A stretch of 64,000 bases of DNA from Actinophytocola sp035634895 (GCF_035634895.1 NZ_DASQCC010000226.1:26274-90273), one strand, 5' to 3'; counted from the first letter of the stretch, positions 25,248 through 34,379 are shown. Notes: generated by a model from the sequence alone, not told the origin. Numbers and translations: made by a program.

Positions 25248-26152
25248 GACGGCTGCTCCGGCAGGGGAATCCCGACCGACTGCCGGACCCTGCCGTGTGT
25301 CGTCGGCCAGGTCGCGGCGATCGCGTCCGGGCTCCAGCCGCCCTCGGCGTAGGACGCCGCGATCTCCTCGGGGTGCGACCACAGCGACAGCTTGTCGCCG
25401 CCGATGCCGATCGCCTGCCCGGTGACGCCGTGCGACTCGGCCGACGCCAGGAACACGACGAGCCCCGCCGCGTCCGCCGGCGTGCCGAAGCCCTCGCCGG
25501 CCCGCAGCCACGCCGGCAGTGGCGTCCCGTCCTGTTGCCACGCCTCGATGTGCGGCGCGAACGCGGGCATGGTCGAGGTCATGGCGGTGGCCGCGACCGG
25601 GACCACCGCGTTGACCATGATGTCCGCCTTCGCGCACTCCATGGACCACGTGCGGGCCATGGCCACGATGCCGGCCTTGGCCGCGGAGTAGTTGGTCTGG
25701 CCGATGTTCCCGCGCTGCCCGGCGGGCGACCCGACGACGATGACCCGGCCGCCGTCACCCTGCTCACGCATGTGCCGGACGGCCGCCCGCACGCACGTGA
25801 ACGTGCCGCGCAGGTGCACGTCGAGGACGGTGTCGAACTCGTCGTCGGACATCTTCCACAGCATGCGGTCCCGCAGCACGCCGGCGTTGGTGACGAGCAC
25901 GTCGAGCCGGCCGTACTCGGCGACGGCCCGCTCGACCAGCCGGTCGGCCACGGCCGCCGGACCGACGGCACCCGGTTCGGCGACGGCCTTCCCACCGACA
26001 CCGGCGATCTGGGCGACCGCGCCGGTGGCCGCGCCGCCGTCCGCGTCGTTCACCACGACGGCCGCGCCTGCGGCCGCGAGTGCCGACGCGTACGCGAAAC
26101 CGAGCCCGCGACCAGCGCCGGTCACGATCGCGACCCGTCCGCTCAGGTCCAC
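25244..26152 (-). CDS. Short-chain dehydrogenase/reductase
   Basis: This 302-residue SDR has the cofactor motif VTGAGRGLGFAYA, NAG near residue 90, catalytic GSPAG (Ser) then YSAAK (Tyr-Lys), and a C-terminal extension like that of multifunctional-enzyme-type 3-hydroxyacyl-CoA dehydrogenases (WSHPEEIAASYAEGGWSPD). GTG 26152 follows a perfect AGGAGA site. With the MaoC hydratase it could carry out the hydration and oxidation steps of beta-oxidation. A 98-base gap separates it from livM but the strand is the same. Confidence 0.88.
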   Translation of the reverse strand: MDLSGRVAIVTGAGRGLGFAYASALAAAGAAVVVNDADGGAATGAVAQIAGVGGKAVAEPGAVGPAAVADRLVERAVAEYGRLDVLVTNAGVLRDRMLWKMSDDEFDTVLDVHLRGTFTCVRAAVRHMREQGDGGRVIVVGSPAGQRGNIGQTNYSAAKAGIVAMARTWSMECAKADIMVNAVVPVAATAMTSTMPAFAPHIEAWQQDGTPLPAWLRAGEGFGTPADAAGLVVFLASAESHGVTGQAIGIGGDKLSLWSHPEEIAASYAEGGWSPDAIAATWPTTHGRVRQSVGIPLPEQPS

Positions 26153-26250
26153 TGGTTCTCCTCTCACTGATGTCGTTGGCACCGAAGGACTTTCGGGCCT
26201 CCGAAGGGATGGCCTTCAGTGCAGGCCCGGGAGCGTGGCGCGAGCGGTCC

Positions 26251-27195
26251 TCACGATCGCTCCCGCCGGGTGAGCGCGGGCACGATGCCGCGCGGCAGGA
26301 ACAGCACGACGAGCACCAGCAGCAGCCCGTAGACCGCGTAGGACAGGACGCTCGGGGCGTAGCTCGGCATGCCGGGCTGGGTGCCCAGGTCGTTCAGTGT
26401 CTGCACCAGCAGCGTGATGGCGACCGCGCCGACCACACCGCCGGCGAGCGTGCCGAGCCCGCCGACGACGGCCATCACCACGTACTCGACCGACAGCAGC
26501 ACCGGGAACGAGCCGGGGCCGAGGTAGCCGAGGTAGTAGGCGTAGACCCCGCCGGCGAGGCCGGCGAACGCCGCGGACAGCGCGAACACGGCGAGCCGGT
26601 ACCGGCCGACCGGCACCCCGCTGGCGGCCGCGGCGACCTCGCTGGTGGCGAGCGCCCGCAGCCCCCGGCCGGGCCTCGACCGCACGAGGTTGCGTGCGAC
26701 CAGGAGGACGAGCGCGAGGCAGGCCCACGTCAGGTACGCGTACTGGATGTCGTCCTCGAACTCGAACGAGCCGACGGAGAGCCGGGGGATGCCCTGCAGG
26801 CCGATGGCGCCGCCGGCCCAGTCGGACTGTGCCAGCACCGACAGGAGGATGAGCTGCATGGCGAGCGTGGCGAACGCGAGGTAGTGCCCACGCAGGCGCA
26901 GCACGCCGATGCCCACGACGGTCGCGAACGCGGCGGCGACGACCGGCGCCGCGACCAGTCCGAGCAGGGGCGGGAAGCCGTGCACGGCGAGGAGTCCCGC
27001 GGTGTAGGCGCCGATCGCGTAGAACGACGCCTGGCCGAGCGAGATCTGCCCGGCCTGGCCCATCAGCAGCGACAGGCCGACGGTGATCATGGCGGCGAGG
27101 CCGGCGAGGATGTAGATGCCGAGCTGAGCGCCGTCCAGGAACGCCGGCAGGGCAAGGGTTACCAGGGCGGCCGCGGCCAGGAGCACGATTCTCAC
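26251..27195 (-). CDS. livM: Branched-chain-type ABC transporter permease LivM
   Basis: This 314-residue polytopic protein carries the LivM signature (GQAGQISLGQASFYAIGAY near residue 45, then RSRPGRGLRALATSEVAAAASGV, the coupling loop). GTG 27195 overlaps the livH stop as GTGA and follows AGGAGGAA. Together with livH, livF, livG and the binding lipoprotein it forms a complete HAAT-type importer, here probably for an organic acid rather than an amino acid. Confidence 0.9.
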   Translation of the reverse strand: MRIVLLAAAALVTLALPAFLDGAQLGIYILAGLAAMITVGLSLLMGQAGQISLGQASFYAIGAYTAGLLAVHGFPPLLGLVAAPVVAAAFATVVGIGVLRLRGHYLAFATLAMQLILLSVLAQSDWAGGAIGLQGIPRLSVGSFEFEDDIQYAYLTWACLALVLLVARNLVRSRPGRGLRALATSEVAAAASGVPVGRYRLAVFALSAAFAGLAGGVYAYYLGYLGPGSFPVLLSVEYVVMAVVGGLGTLAGGVVGAVAITLLVQTLNDLGTQPGMPSYAPSVLSYAVYGLLLVLVVLFLPRGIVPALTRRERS

Positions 27196-28043
27196 GCCGG
27201 TTCCTCCTGTGTCGCCGGCCGGCGGGCCGCGCGCCAGATCATCACGGCGATCATCAGGCCCAGCGCGATCTCCGTCTGGTGCGCCGCGTTGCCGTAGCCC
27301 GCGACGAGCGCCTGCGTGACGCCGAGCAGCAGGCCGCCGGCGAGGGTGATTGCCGGGCGGGTCAGGCCGCCGAGGATGGCCGCCGCGAAGCCGTTGACGA
27401 TCAGCGTGACGTCCGCGTCGAACGTGATCTGCTGCACGGGCGTCACGAGCACGCCGGCGAGGCCGCCGAGGGCGCCGCCGATGGTGAAGGCCAGCAGCCC
27501 CATCCGCCGCACGTCGAGGCCGATCACCCGTGCCGCGTAAGGGTTCGACGCGCACGCCGTCAGCGCCTTGCCGGTGTCCGTGCGGGTGAAGAACAACGCC
27601 ATGCCCGCGAAGACCGGCAGCGTGACGCCGATGATCAGGAGGTAGTGGCTCTGCACCCGGGTGTCCCCGATGGACACCGCACCCGGCAGGCCGGCGAACG
27701 AGCGCGGCTGGTCGCCCCACACCAGCACCTCGACCGCGTACGCGAACACGGCCAGCCCGAGCGTGACGATCAACGCGGACTGGGGTGTCGTGCCGGTCGC
27801 GACGAGCCCGACCAGCAACCCCACCACCGCGGCCACGGCGACGGCCGCCAGCTCGCCGATCCCGTGTGGCAGCGCGGTGAGGAACGACGACGCGCACATG
27901 GCGCCGACGACCGCGAACGCCCCCTGCGCGAAGTTGACCACGCGCGTCACCCGGTACACGGCCACGAGCCCGCTGCCGACGAGCGCGTAGCCGCAGCCCG
28001 TGCCGAGCCCGGTGAGTAGGTAGCCCGCGAGCTCACTCGACAT
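27192..28043 (-). CDS. livH: Branched-chain-type ABC transporter permease LivH
   Basis: This 283-residue permease has about eight TM helices and the LivH signatures YRVTRVVNFAQGAFAVVGA near residue 30, ALTACASNPYAARVIGLDV and GALGGLAGVL. ATG 28043 lies inside the end of livF (11-base overlap). Confidence 0.9.
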   Translation of the reverse strand: MSSELAGYLLTGLGTGCGYALVGSGLVAVYRVTRVVNFAQGAFAVVGAMCASSFLTALPHGIGELAAVAVAAVVGLLVGLVATGTTPQSALIVTLGLAVFAYAVEVLVWGDQPRSFAGLPGAVSIGDTRVQSHYLLIIGVTLPVFAGMALFFTRTDTGKALTACASNPYAARVIGLDVRRMGLLAFTIGGALGGLAGVLVTPVQQITFDADVTLIVNGFAAAILGGLTRPAITLAGGLLLGVTQALVAGYGNAAHQTEIALGLMIAVMIWRAARRPATQEEPA

Positions 28044-28701
28044 CGGCGACCACCCCGCCCAGGTACGCGGCGGAGACCCGTTCGTCCGCGATGAGCTCGC
28101 TCGACGAGCCCTCCGCGACGATGCGGCCCGCCTCCAGCACGTACGCCCGCGTGCACAGGTCGAGCGCGAGCCGCGCGTTCTGCTCGATGAGCAGGACGGC
28201 GAGGCCACGGCGGGAGTTCAGCTCCCGCAGGTGCCTGACGAGGTCCGCGACCACGAGCGGCGCCAGGCCGAGCGAGAGCTCGTCGACGGCGAGCACGTCC
28301 GGACGGCTCATCAGGGCCCGGCCGACCGCGACCATCTGCTGCTCACCGCCCGACAGGGTGCCGGCCCGCCGGTGCCGCAGCTCGGCGAGACGGGGAAGGA
28401 TCGCGTGCACGGGCGCGGTGTCCCGCTCCCGGTACCGGCGGCCACCGAGGCGCAGGTTGTCCTCGACGGTGAGGTCGCCGAACACCTGCCGCCCTTCCGG
28501 CACGTGCGCGAGCCGGCCCTGCACCGCGACGGAACCCTCCGCCGGCTTGAGGATCCCGGAGAGCGTGTTGACCAGAGTGGACTTTCCCGCGCCGTTCGGG
28601 CCGATCAGCGCGACCATCTCGCCGGCGTCGACACGCAGGCTGACCCGGTCGAGCGCGGTGGCCGGCCCGTACCGCACGACGAGGTCCCGCACGTCGATCA
28701 T
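28033..28701 (-). CDS. livF: ABC transporter ATPase LivF
   Basis: This 222-residue ATPase has Walker A GPNGAGKST, LSGGEQQMVAVGRAL signature, Walker B-like VLAVDELSLGLAP and LLIEQN switch, with the VPEGRQVF stretch typical of LivF. It powers the importer with LivG. Confidence 0.92.
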   Translation of the reverse strand: MIDVRDLVVRYGPATALDRVSLRVDAGEMVALIGPNGAGKSTLVNTLSGILKPAEGSVAVQGRLAHVPEGRQVFGDLTVEDNLRLGGRRYRERDTAPVHAILPRLAELRHRRAGTLSGGEQQMVAVGRALMSRPDVLAVDELSLGLAPLVVADLVRHLRELNSRRGLAVLLIEQNARLALDLCTRAYVLEAGRIVAEGSSSELIADERVSAAYLGGVVADVE

Positions 28702-28759
28702 GCCTGCCCTCCGCGCCCGCGAGAGACATCGTCGCGGGGTGGGCGCGACCGGCTCCCGG

Positions 28760-29539
28760 TCATGCCGGCACCTCCGTGCCGAGGTACGCCGCGACCACCT
28801 TCTCGTCCGCGCGGACCTGCGCCGGGGTGCCCTCCGCGATCACCTGGCCCAGGTCCAGCACGGTGATCCGGTCGGCGAGCCGGGTCACGAACGCCACGTC
28901 GTGCTCGACCAGCAGCATCGTCAACCCCTCGGCCTTGAGCTCGGCCAGCAGGCTCGCCAGCCGCTCGCGTTCCGCCGCGCGCAGCCCCGACGCCGGCTCG
29001 TCGAGCAGCAGCAGCCTCGGCCGTCCGCAGAGCGCCCGCGCCACCTGCACCACCCGCTGCTGGCCGAGCGGCAACGCCTCCGCCGGCCGGTCCGCCCAGT
29101 CCAGGAGTCCGGTCCTGGCAAGGCATTCCCGCGCGGTACGCGCTATCGCCCGCTCGTCGCCGCGGTGCCGGCCCAGCCGCGTCACCGCCGAGACGAACCC
29201 GGCGCGGGTGCTGGCATGCGCACCCACCATCACGTTCTCGAGCACCGTCATGCCGGCGAACACCCGCGCCCCCTGGAACACCACCGCGATCCCGGCCTTC
29301 GCGCGGTGATGCGGCGGGAGCCGGTCGATGGGGGCACCGTCGTAGGCGACCCTGCCCGCGTCCGCGCGGAGCTGGCCGCCGATCAGACCGAACAGCGTCG
29401 ACTTGCCCGCGCCGTTCGGCCCGATCACGCCCCTCAGCTCGCCGTGCGCGACATGGAGGTCCACGTCGCGCACGGCGAACACCCCGTCGAACGAACGGTG
29501 CAACCCGTCCGCCTGCAGCAACAGGGCGGTCCCCGTCAT
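28760..29539 (-). CDS. livG: ABC transporter ATPase LivG
   Basis: This 259-residue ATPase has Walker A GPNGAGKST, LLLLDEPASGL and VEHDVAFV. The ABC signature is degenerate (LPLGQQRVVQVARAL instead of LSGGQ), common in LivG relatives. ATG 29539 overlaps the binding protein's stop as ATGA. The 58-base gap to livF carries no gene. Confidence 0.92.
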   Translation of the reverse strand: MTGTALLLQADGLHRSFDGVFAVRDVDLHVAHGELRGVIGPNGAGKSTLFGLIGGQLRADAGRVAYDGAPIDRLPPHHRAKAGIAVVFQGARVFAGMTVLENVMVGAHASTRAGFVSAVTRLGRHRGDERAIARTARECLARTGLLDWADRPAEALPLGQQRVVQVARALCGRPRLLLLDEPASGLRAAERERLASLLAELKAEGLTMLLVEHDVAFVTRLADRITVLDLGQVIAEGTPAQVRADEKVVAAYLGTEVPA

Positions 29540-30720
29540 GAACCCAGCTCGGCCAGCTGCTTGCTGGCCCACTCGGTCGGCTTGAACGCGCCCTGGGTCA
29601 CCTTGGTGATCGCGATGAACTCGGGCCCCAGGCCGGCATGGTTGTCCTTGCCGTAGGCGTACTTGCCGTTCGGCGTCACCAGCGACAGGCCCTCCAGCGC
29701 GTCCCGGATCTTCTCCGGATCCGCGCTTCCCGCCTTCTCGATGGCCGCCACCAGCAGCTTCACCCCGCTGTAGCCGTCCTGCGCGAACTGCGGCGGCGGG
29801 TAGCCGTACTTCTTCTCGAACGACGTGGTGAGCTCGGAGATCGCGTTCTTCTGCTCCCCGTCAGGAAGCTCCGGGCCGACCAGGCCGATCGAGCTGGCCA
29901 CCGTCACGCCCTCGGCCGCGGCGCCGACCGGGTCGAGGAACAGCTTGCTCGCCTGCGCGCCGGTCAGCACGAGCGGGACGTTCACGCCGGCCGTGGCGTA
30001 CTGCTTGGTCAGCGCGACCGCGGGGGCGCCGGTCGCCCACACCACGAACGCCTGCGCGCCCGAGGACCGGACGTGCCCGATCACCGCGCCGAACTCGGTC
30101 GCGTCGGTCTGGAACTCCTCGGACGCCACGATCTTCACGCCGTACTTCGCGGCCTTGTCCTGCATGCCCTTGAAGCCGGCGACCGCGTACGAGCTCTTGG
30201 TGTCGTGCGCGACGGCCACGGTGGACACGCCGGTCGCCTTGAAGTACTGGAGGATCCGCTCGCCGTACAGCGACGCCAGCGCCGGCACCACGAACACGTA
30301 CGGGTGCAGGGGCTTCACCTGCTCGTCGGCGGGAGTCAGCGACAGGTAGGGGATCTTCGCGCGGTCGACGGACGGGATCGTGGCGAGCGCCGAGTTGGAG
30401 AAGGGCGACCCGATGACCGCGCTCACGTCGTCGCCACGCAGGTCGTTGAACGCCAGCACCGACTGGTCCGGCTGGCTCTTGTCGTCCTTGACCACCAGCT
30501 CGAGCTTGCGGCCGCCGAGCACCCCGCCGTCGCGGTTGACCTTCTCGACGGCGAGCTCGACGGACTTCTTGTTCTCACCGCCGAGCGGTGAGTAGTTGCC
30601 GGTCAGCGACACGATCTGGCCGACACGGATGGGGTCGTCGGACGAGGTGGCTGTGTTGCCGTCACCGCATCCCGCCACGACAAGGGAAAGGGCTGCCAGG
30701 GACATAACAAGTCGACGCAC
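29536..30720 (-). CDS. Branched-chain-type ABC transporter substrate-binding lipoprotein
   Basis: This 394-residue periplasmic-binding-type lipoprotein has lipobox LVVAGC at residues about 15-20, then the IRVGQIVSLTGNYSPLGGENKK ligand-domain start (type I fold). The GTG at 30720 follows AGGAGGTACG, a near-perfect ribosome site. It is the first gene of the nine-gene operon and is expressed from the promoter at 30756-30784. Its ligand is unknown; the downstream ligase suggests a carboxylic acid. Confidence 0.9.
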   Translation of the reverse strand: MRRLVMSLAALSLVVAGCGDGNTATSSDDPIRVGQIVSLTGNYSPLGGENKKSVELAVEKVNRDGGVLGGRKLELVVKDDKSQPDQSVLAFNDLRGDDVSAVIGSPFSNSALATIPSVDRAKIPYLSLTPADEQVKPLHPYVFVVPALASLYGERILQYFKATGVSTVAVAHDTKSSYAVAGFKGMQDKAAKYGVKIVASEEFQTDATEFGAVIGHVRSSGAQAFVVWATGAPAVALTKQYATAGVNVPLVLTGAQASKLFLDPVGAAAEGVTVASSIGLVGPELPDGEQKNAISELTTSFEKKYGYPPPQFAQDGYSGVKLLVAAIEKAGSADPEKIRDALEGLSLVTPNGKYAYGKDNHAGLGPEFIAITKVTQGAFKPTEWASKQLAELGS

Positions 30721-30755
30721 CGTACCTCCTCGTACGCGCCGTGTGGCCGCACACA

Positions 30756-30784
30756 AAGTTAGGCGTCTTGGTTGCAGCCGTCAA
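30756..30784 (-). promoter_or_regulatory. Promoter of the liv-SDR-fadD-maoC operon
   Basis: On the minus strand TTGACG (30784-30779) is followed after exactly 17 bases by TAACTT (30761-30756). This is a good match to the house-keeping promoter consensus and gives a leader of about 28 bases containing AGGAGG. The -10 box is part of the dyad described at 30758-30797. Confidence 0.65.
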
Positions 30785-30797
30785 GAAACTGCCTAAC
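30758..30797. promoter_or_regulatory. Probable operator of the PaaX-type regulator
   Basis: GTTAGGC-N26-GCCTAAC is a perfect 7-bp inverted repeat. The E. coli PaaX site is also a pair of inverted half-sites about 27 bases apart. Each half here overlaps the -10 box of one of the two divergent promoters, so a bound dimer would close both. Confidence 0.6.
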
Positions 30798-30799
30798 AT
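30772..30799 (+). promoter_or_regulatory. Leaderless promoter of the PaaX-type regulator gene
   Basis: TTGCAG at 30772 and TAACAT at 30794-30799 are 16 bases apart. The GTG start lies 8 bases after the -10 box, so the transcript probably begins at or next to the start codon. Confidence 0.5.
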
Positions 30800-30807
30800 T
30801 GCTCCCT

Positions 30808-31626
30808 GTGGCAGACGACCCAAGGCCTCAGTCGCTGATGCTCACGCTGCTGGGCGACTACCTGTACGGGACCGACCTGTGCGTGTTCTCGGGCAGCGTG
30901 ATCGACGTGCTGGACCGGCTCGGCGTGTCCGAGCACGCGACCCGCTCGACGCTGACGCGCATGGTCAACCGCGGCCTCCTGCATCGCCAGAAACAGGGCC
31001 GGCGCATGTACTTCGGGCTGACGCCACGGGCCGTCGAGATCCTGCGCGACGGTCAGGACCGCATCTGGCGCACCGGCGCGGTCAACGACGACTGGGACGG
31101 CACGTGGACGCTGCTCGGCTTCTCACTGCCCGAGGCGTGGCGGCGGCAGCGGCACGACCTGCGCTCGAAGCTCGCGTGGGCGGGTTTCGGCTCTCTGCAG
31201 GGCGGGCTGTGGATCGCACCGGGGCACGTCGAGGTCGACGACATCGTCGCGTCGCTGGGACTCGGGGCGCACGTGCGGGTGTTCCGCGCGACGGTCGACG
31301 AGCTGACCGACGTCGGCCAGCTCGTCGTGGAGGCCTACGACCTCGTGACGATCTCCACGGGCTACCGGGTCTTCCTCGACCGGTGGACGGAGTCGCCGCC
31401 GCATCCGGACGACCCGCTGGCCGCCCACCTGTCGATCGTCACCGAGTGGCTGCGGGTGATCCGCAAGGATCCTCGGCTGCCGGTCCGGCACCTGCCCGAG
31501 TACTGGCCGGCCATCGCGGCACAGAAGGCGTTCCACGACACGGAGGGCCGCCTCTCCCGCCCGGCGGCGGCCCTGGCGGCCGGCCTCCTCGACACGATGC
31601 CGACGAACGAGGCACTGGCCGAGTGA
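30808..31626 (+). CDS. PaaX-family transcriptional repressor
   Basis: This 272-residue protein starts at GTG 30808. It has a winged helix (residues 8-75: PQSLMLTLLGDYLYG, ATRSTLTRMVNRGLLHRQKQGRR), a middle domain typical of PaaX (WTLLGFSLPEAWRRQRHDLRSKLAWAGFGSLQGGLWIAP) and a C-terminal helical domain (DPRLPVRHLPEYWPA). PaaX-family repressors bind palindromic sites and are released by CoA thioesters such as phenylacetyl-CoA. It is divergent from the liv operon, which contains an acyl-CoA ligase, a coherent control loop. Confidence 0.9.
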   Translation: MADDPRPQSLMLTLLGDYLYGTDLCVFSGSVIDVLDRLGVSEHATRSTLTRMVNRGLLHRQKQGRRMYFGLTPRAVEILRDGQDRIWRTGAVNDDWDGTWTLLGFSLPEAWRRQRHDLRSKLAWAGFGSLQGGLWIAPGHVEVDDIVASLGLGAHVRVFRATVDELTDVGQLVVEAYDLVTISTGYRVFLDRWTESPPHPDDPLAAHLSIVTEWLRVIRKDPRLPVRHLPEYWPAIAAQKAFHDTEGRLSRPAAALAAGLLDTMPTNEALAE

Positions 31627-31674
31627 ACATCGACGGGCCGCCGGTCGGGGCACTCGCACCCGCGGCCGGGCGGG

Positions 31675-32517
31675 TCAGGGCTTGCGGCCCACCGCGCCCA
31701 CGATGCAGCGGGCCGCGCCGCTCAGCGGGGTCAGGCGGGGGCCGTCGGGCCACCACTCGTCGCAGACCGCCAGTCCCGGCTCGGACGGGGCGTTCGGCTT
31801 GATCAGCTCCAGGCCGTCCAACATGGGCAGGATCTCGTCGCGGGTGCGGAACCGGCCCGCCCCCATCGGGCCGTTGACCAGGATGTTCTCGATCCGCCGG
31901 GCGATCTCGGTCAGCTCCGGCACCTGCGGGTCGAAGAAGTGCGAGAACACGACGTAGCTCCCGGACGGCAGCGCGTCGACGTACTCCCGCATGATCTCCG
32001 GCGCGTGGTCGCCCTCGACGTGGTGCATCGTGCCGACCTGGAGTACCACCAGCGGCCGCGTGAAGTCCAGGTTCGCGCGGACGACCTCGTTCTCGAGCAC
32101 CGACCTGGGCTGGAAGATGTCCGCCGAGACCATGTGCACCCGGAAGTCGTCCTCCAGCAACGCACGGCCGTGTGCGAGCACCACCGGGTCGTTGTCCACG
32201 TACACGACCTTGGCCTCGTCGTTGAACCGCTGGACGATCTGGTGGGTGTTCTCCGCGGTCGGCAGGCCGGAACCGCAGTCGAGGAACTGGCTGATCCGCG
32301 TCTGCGCGAGGAAGCGGCACGCACGGTTCAGGAAGCCCCGGTTGCCGCGGGCGATGTCCACCGCCTCCGGCACCGCCTCGTTGATCTTGACCATGACCTG
32401 GCGGTCGACCTCGTACAGGTCCTTCCCACCCAGGAAGCCCCCGTACACCCGGGCGATACTCGGCCGGTTGGGGTCCACCCCGACCGGAACCTGGCTTGGC
32501 GAAGTCGGTGCTGCCAT
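31675..32517 (-). CDS. S-adenosylmethionine-dependent methyltransferase (PF04672 type)
   Basis: This 280-residue protein has the actinomycete PF04672 pattern: RPSIARVYGGFLGGKDLYEVDRQV, NRGFLNRACRFLAQ, FLDCGSGLPTAENTH (SAM motif I) and VVYVDNDPVVLAHG. The family is very abundant in actinomycetes, with unknown substrates. ATG 32517 is chosen for the GAGGA site upstream; upstream ATGs at 32583 and 32595 are possible. Confidence 0.88.
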   Translation of the reverse strand: MAAPTSPSQVPVGVDPNRPSIARVYGGFLGGKDLYEVDRQVMVKINEAVPEAVDIARGNRGFLNRACRFLAQTRISQFLDCGSGLPTAENTHQIVQRFNDEAKVVYVDNDPVVLAHGRALLEDDFRVHMVSADIFQPRSVLENEVVRANLDFTRPLVVLQVGTMHHVEGDHAPEIMREYVDALPSGSYVVFSHFFDPQVPELTEIARRIENILVNGPMGAGRFRTRDEILPMLDGLELIKPNAPSEPGLAVCDEWWPDGPRLTPLSGAARCIVGAVGRKP

Positions 32518-32615
32518 CGAGTCCTCACCTACGTTCTTGAACCGGGACGGAGTAACCACAGTAGTACCCCTGGTGACGGCCATGGCCGTACTCACTCGAA
32601 CGGGCGATCACCCGA

Positions 32616-34133
32616 TCAGGCGGCGCTGAGGCGGCGCACCGAGTCGAGCAGCCACATCCCGTTCTGCTGGACCAGCGTGTACTCGTGCCGCTCGCGGCTC
32701 TGGCTGCCGTCCTTCCGGGTGTACACCAGGTTCACCTGCACCTTGTTCGTGCCGACCTGCACGGCGCCGGTCGCGGTGACCGAGCTGATGTTGCTCCAGA
32801 ACCGCTCGTAGTAGCCCTGCCGGCCGCCGCCCGGGTTCTGCTGGAACTTCGGGCTGAGGCGTTTCCACGCCTCGTCCCGGTTGCCGGGCACCAGGGCGTA
32901 GTACTCGTTGACCGCCGCGACGGGCGTGGCCGCGACCGGCTGCCCCGTCGGCGTGCCGGAGGTGGCGGGCGGGGGAGTCGTGGTCGTCGTGCGTTCGGTC
33001 GTCGTGGTTCCGGTGGTCGTGGATGTCGTCGTGCTCGCGGGTTTCCGCGCCGAACTCGACGACCCGCCGCCGGCCGCGCGGTCGTCGCCGGAGGCGGCGC
33101 CGTTCCGGTTGAACAGCATCGTGACCAGTGCGGCCACCACGGCCACCGCCACCAGGCCTGCGGCGACCGCGACCACCTGTCTGCGCCGGCGCGCGGTCGG
33201 CGTGGCGGCCGCGGCTGCCGGCGCGGCCGAGGCACCGGCACCCGCGGCCGGCTCGGCGGCCTCGGTGGGGGCCTCGGCCGGAGGGGCGGCGGCCGGGACG
33301 ACCGCGACCGGCGCCGCGTCGGACCGCTCCTCCGTCACCGCGGCGAGCGCGTCCCTGGCCTCGGTCATCGAGGGCCGTTTCTCGGGATCGTCGCTGAGCA
33401 ACCACAGCAGCACGTCGGTCATCGGCCCGGCGTGTGTCGGCGGCGTGATCTCCCCGGACGACACCCGGTACAGGAGCTTCATCGCGTTGGCGTCGTCCCC
33501 GACCGGCGGCGCGCCCTCGACCGCCGCGTACAGGGTGGCGCCGAGCGAGTACACGTCCGCGGCGAACGAGGCGGACCCGCCCCTCGCGACCTCGGGTGCG
33601 AGGTAGGCGGGCGTGCCGGCGAACGTGCTGGTCGCGGTCAGCGTCAGGTCGCTGATCACCCGCGAGATGCCGAAGTCGGTGATCTTGACCGTGCCGTCCT
33701 CGCCGATCAGCACGTTGGCCGGCTTGACGTCCCGGTGCACCACCCCGGCCTCGTGTGCGGCCATCAGCGCCGCGGCGGCCTCGGCGCCGATCCGCGCCAC
33801 CTCGTCATAGGGCAGCGTGCCGCGCTCGGCCAGGCTCTTGGAGGGGAAGTACTCCATGATCAGGTACGGCTGGCCGCCGTCGGTGACCACGTCGTACACC
33901 GTGATCAGTTGCGGATGGTGCAACCGCGCGGCGATCCGGCCCTCCCGCATGGTGCGGCGGACCATCTCCTCGCCCTGCGGCTCGGAGAGCTCGGCGGGTA
34001 CGCGAAGCTGCTTGACGGCGACCGTGCGGCGCAGGCGCTCGTCGTCGGCGCGCCAGATCACACCCATACCGCCGCTGCCGATGTGCTCGAGCAGCCGGTA
34101 CCGGCCCGCGACGATCCGCTCTTCCTCGCTCAT
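32616..34133 (-). CDS. Membrane Ser/Thr protein kinase (PknB type)
   Basis: The 505-residue protein starts at ATG 34133 after AGGGGAC. The kinase domain spans residues about 8-265: GSGGMGVIW loop, AVKQL lysine, HRDVKPANVL catalytic loop, DFGIS, and APEVA. A Pro/Ala-rich linker, one TM helix (about 317-340), a Ser/Thr-rich spacer and a ~115-residue extracytoplasmic domain resembling NTF2/DUF4440-like folds follow (YYALVPGNRDEAWKRLSP, FWSNISSVTATG). No PASTA repeats. It probably senses an external cue. Confidence 0.92.
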   Translation of the reverse strand: MSEEERIVAGRYRLLEHIGSGGMGVIWRADDERLRRTVAVKQLRVPAELSEPQGEEMVRRTMREGRIAARLHHPQLITVYDVVTDGGQPYLIMEYFPSKSLAERGTLPYDEVARIGAEAAAALMAAHEAGVVHRDVKPANVLIGEDGTVKITDFGISRVISDLTLTATSTFAGTPAYLAPEVARGGSASFAADVYSLGATLYAAVEGAPPVGDDANAMKLLYRVSSGEITPPTHAGPMTDVLLWLLSDDPEKRPSMTEARDALAAVTEERSDAAPVAVVPAAAPPAEAPTEAAEPAAGAGASAAPAAAAATPTARRRRQVVAVAAGLVAVAVVAALVTMLFNRNGAASGDDRAAGGGSSSSARKPASTTTSTTTGTTTTERTTTTTPPPATSGTPTGQPVAATPVAAVNEYYALVPGNRDEAWKRLSPKFQQNPGGGRQGYYERFWSNISSVTATGAVQVGTNKVQVNLVYTRKDGSQSRERHEYTLVQQNGMWLLDSVRRLSAA

Positions 34134-34191
34134 CCGTCCCCTGTCTCGCGCTGCCGTCACCTAGGAATAGCACGCGAGGGAGACACGGCGA

Positions 34192-34377
34192 TCACCCACG
34201 GGGTGCGGGTACGTCGGGCACACCCTCGTCGGCACGCAGTCCCAGCATATCGAGCAGCCGGACGCACTCGGCCGGGTCACCCGCGGCGGACGCGACCGCG
34301 AGCACGGCACGCCTGCGCTGGTCCGCGGTCAGGTCGACGGTGGTCAGCTGGTAGTCGACGACTTCCTTCGTAGGCAT
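34192..34377 (-). CDS. Small conserved actinobacterial protein (61 aa)
   Basis: The 61-residue acidic helical protein (YQLTTVDLTADQRRRAVLAV, then LLDMLGL) resembles a widespread class of short actinobacterial hypothetical proteins. ATG 34377 is preceded by GGAGGGG at a good distance. No function is known. Confidence 0.7.
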   Translation of the reverse strand: MPTKEVVDYQLTTVDLTADQRRRAVLAVASAAGDPAECVRLLDMLGLRADEGVPDVPAPRG

Positions 34378-34379
34378 GG

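Noticed and set aside
26160..26250. Possible terminator hairpin between livM and the SDR gene
   Set aside because: Only short broken stems (GAAGG/CCTTC and TCGG/CCGA) are seen; too weak to claim an operon break.
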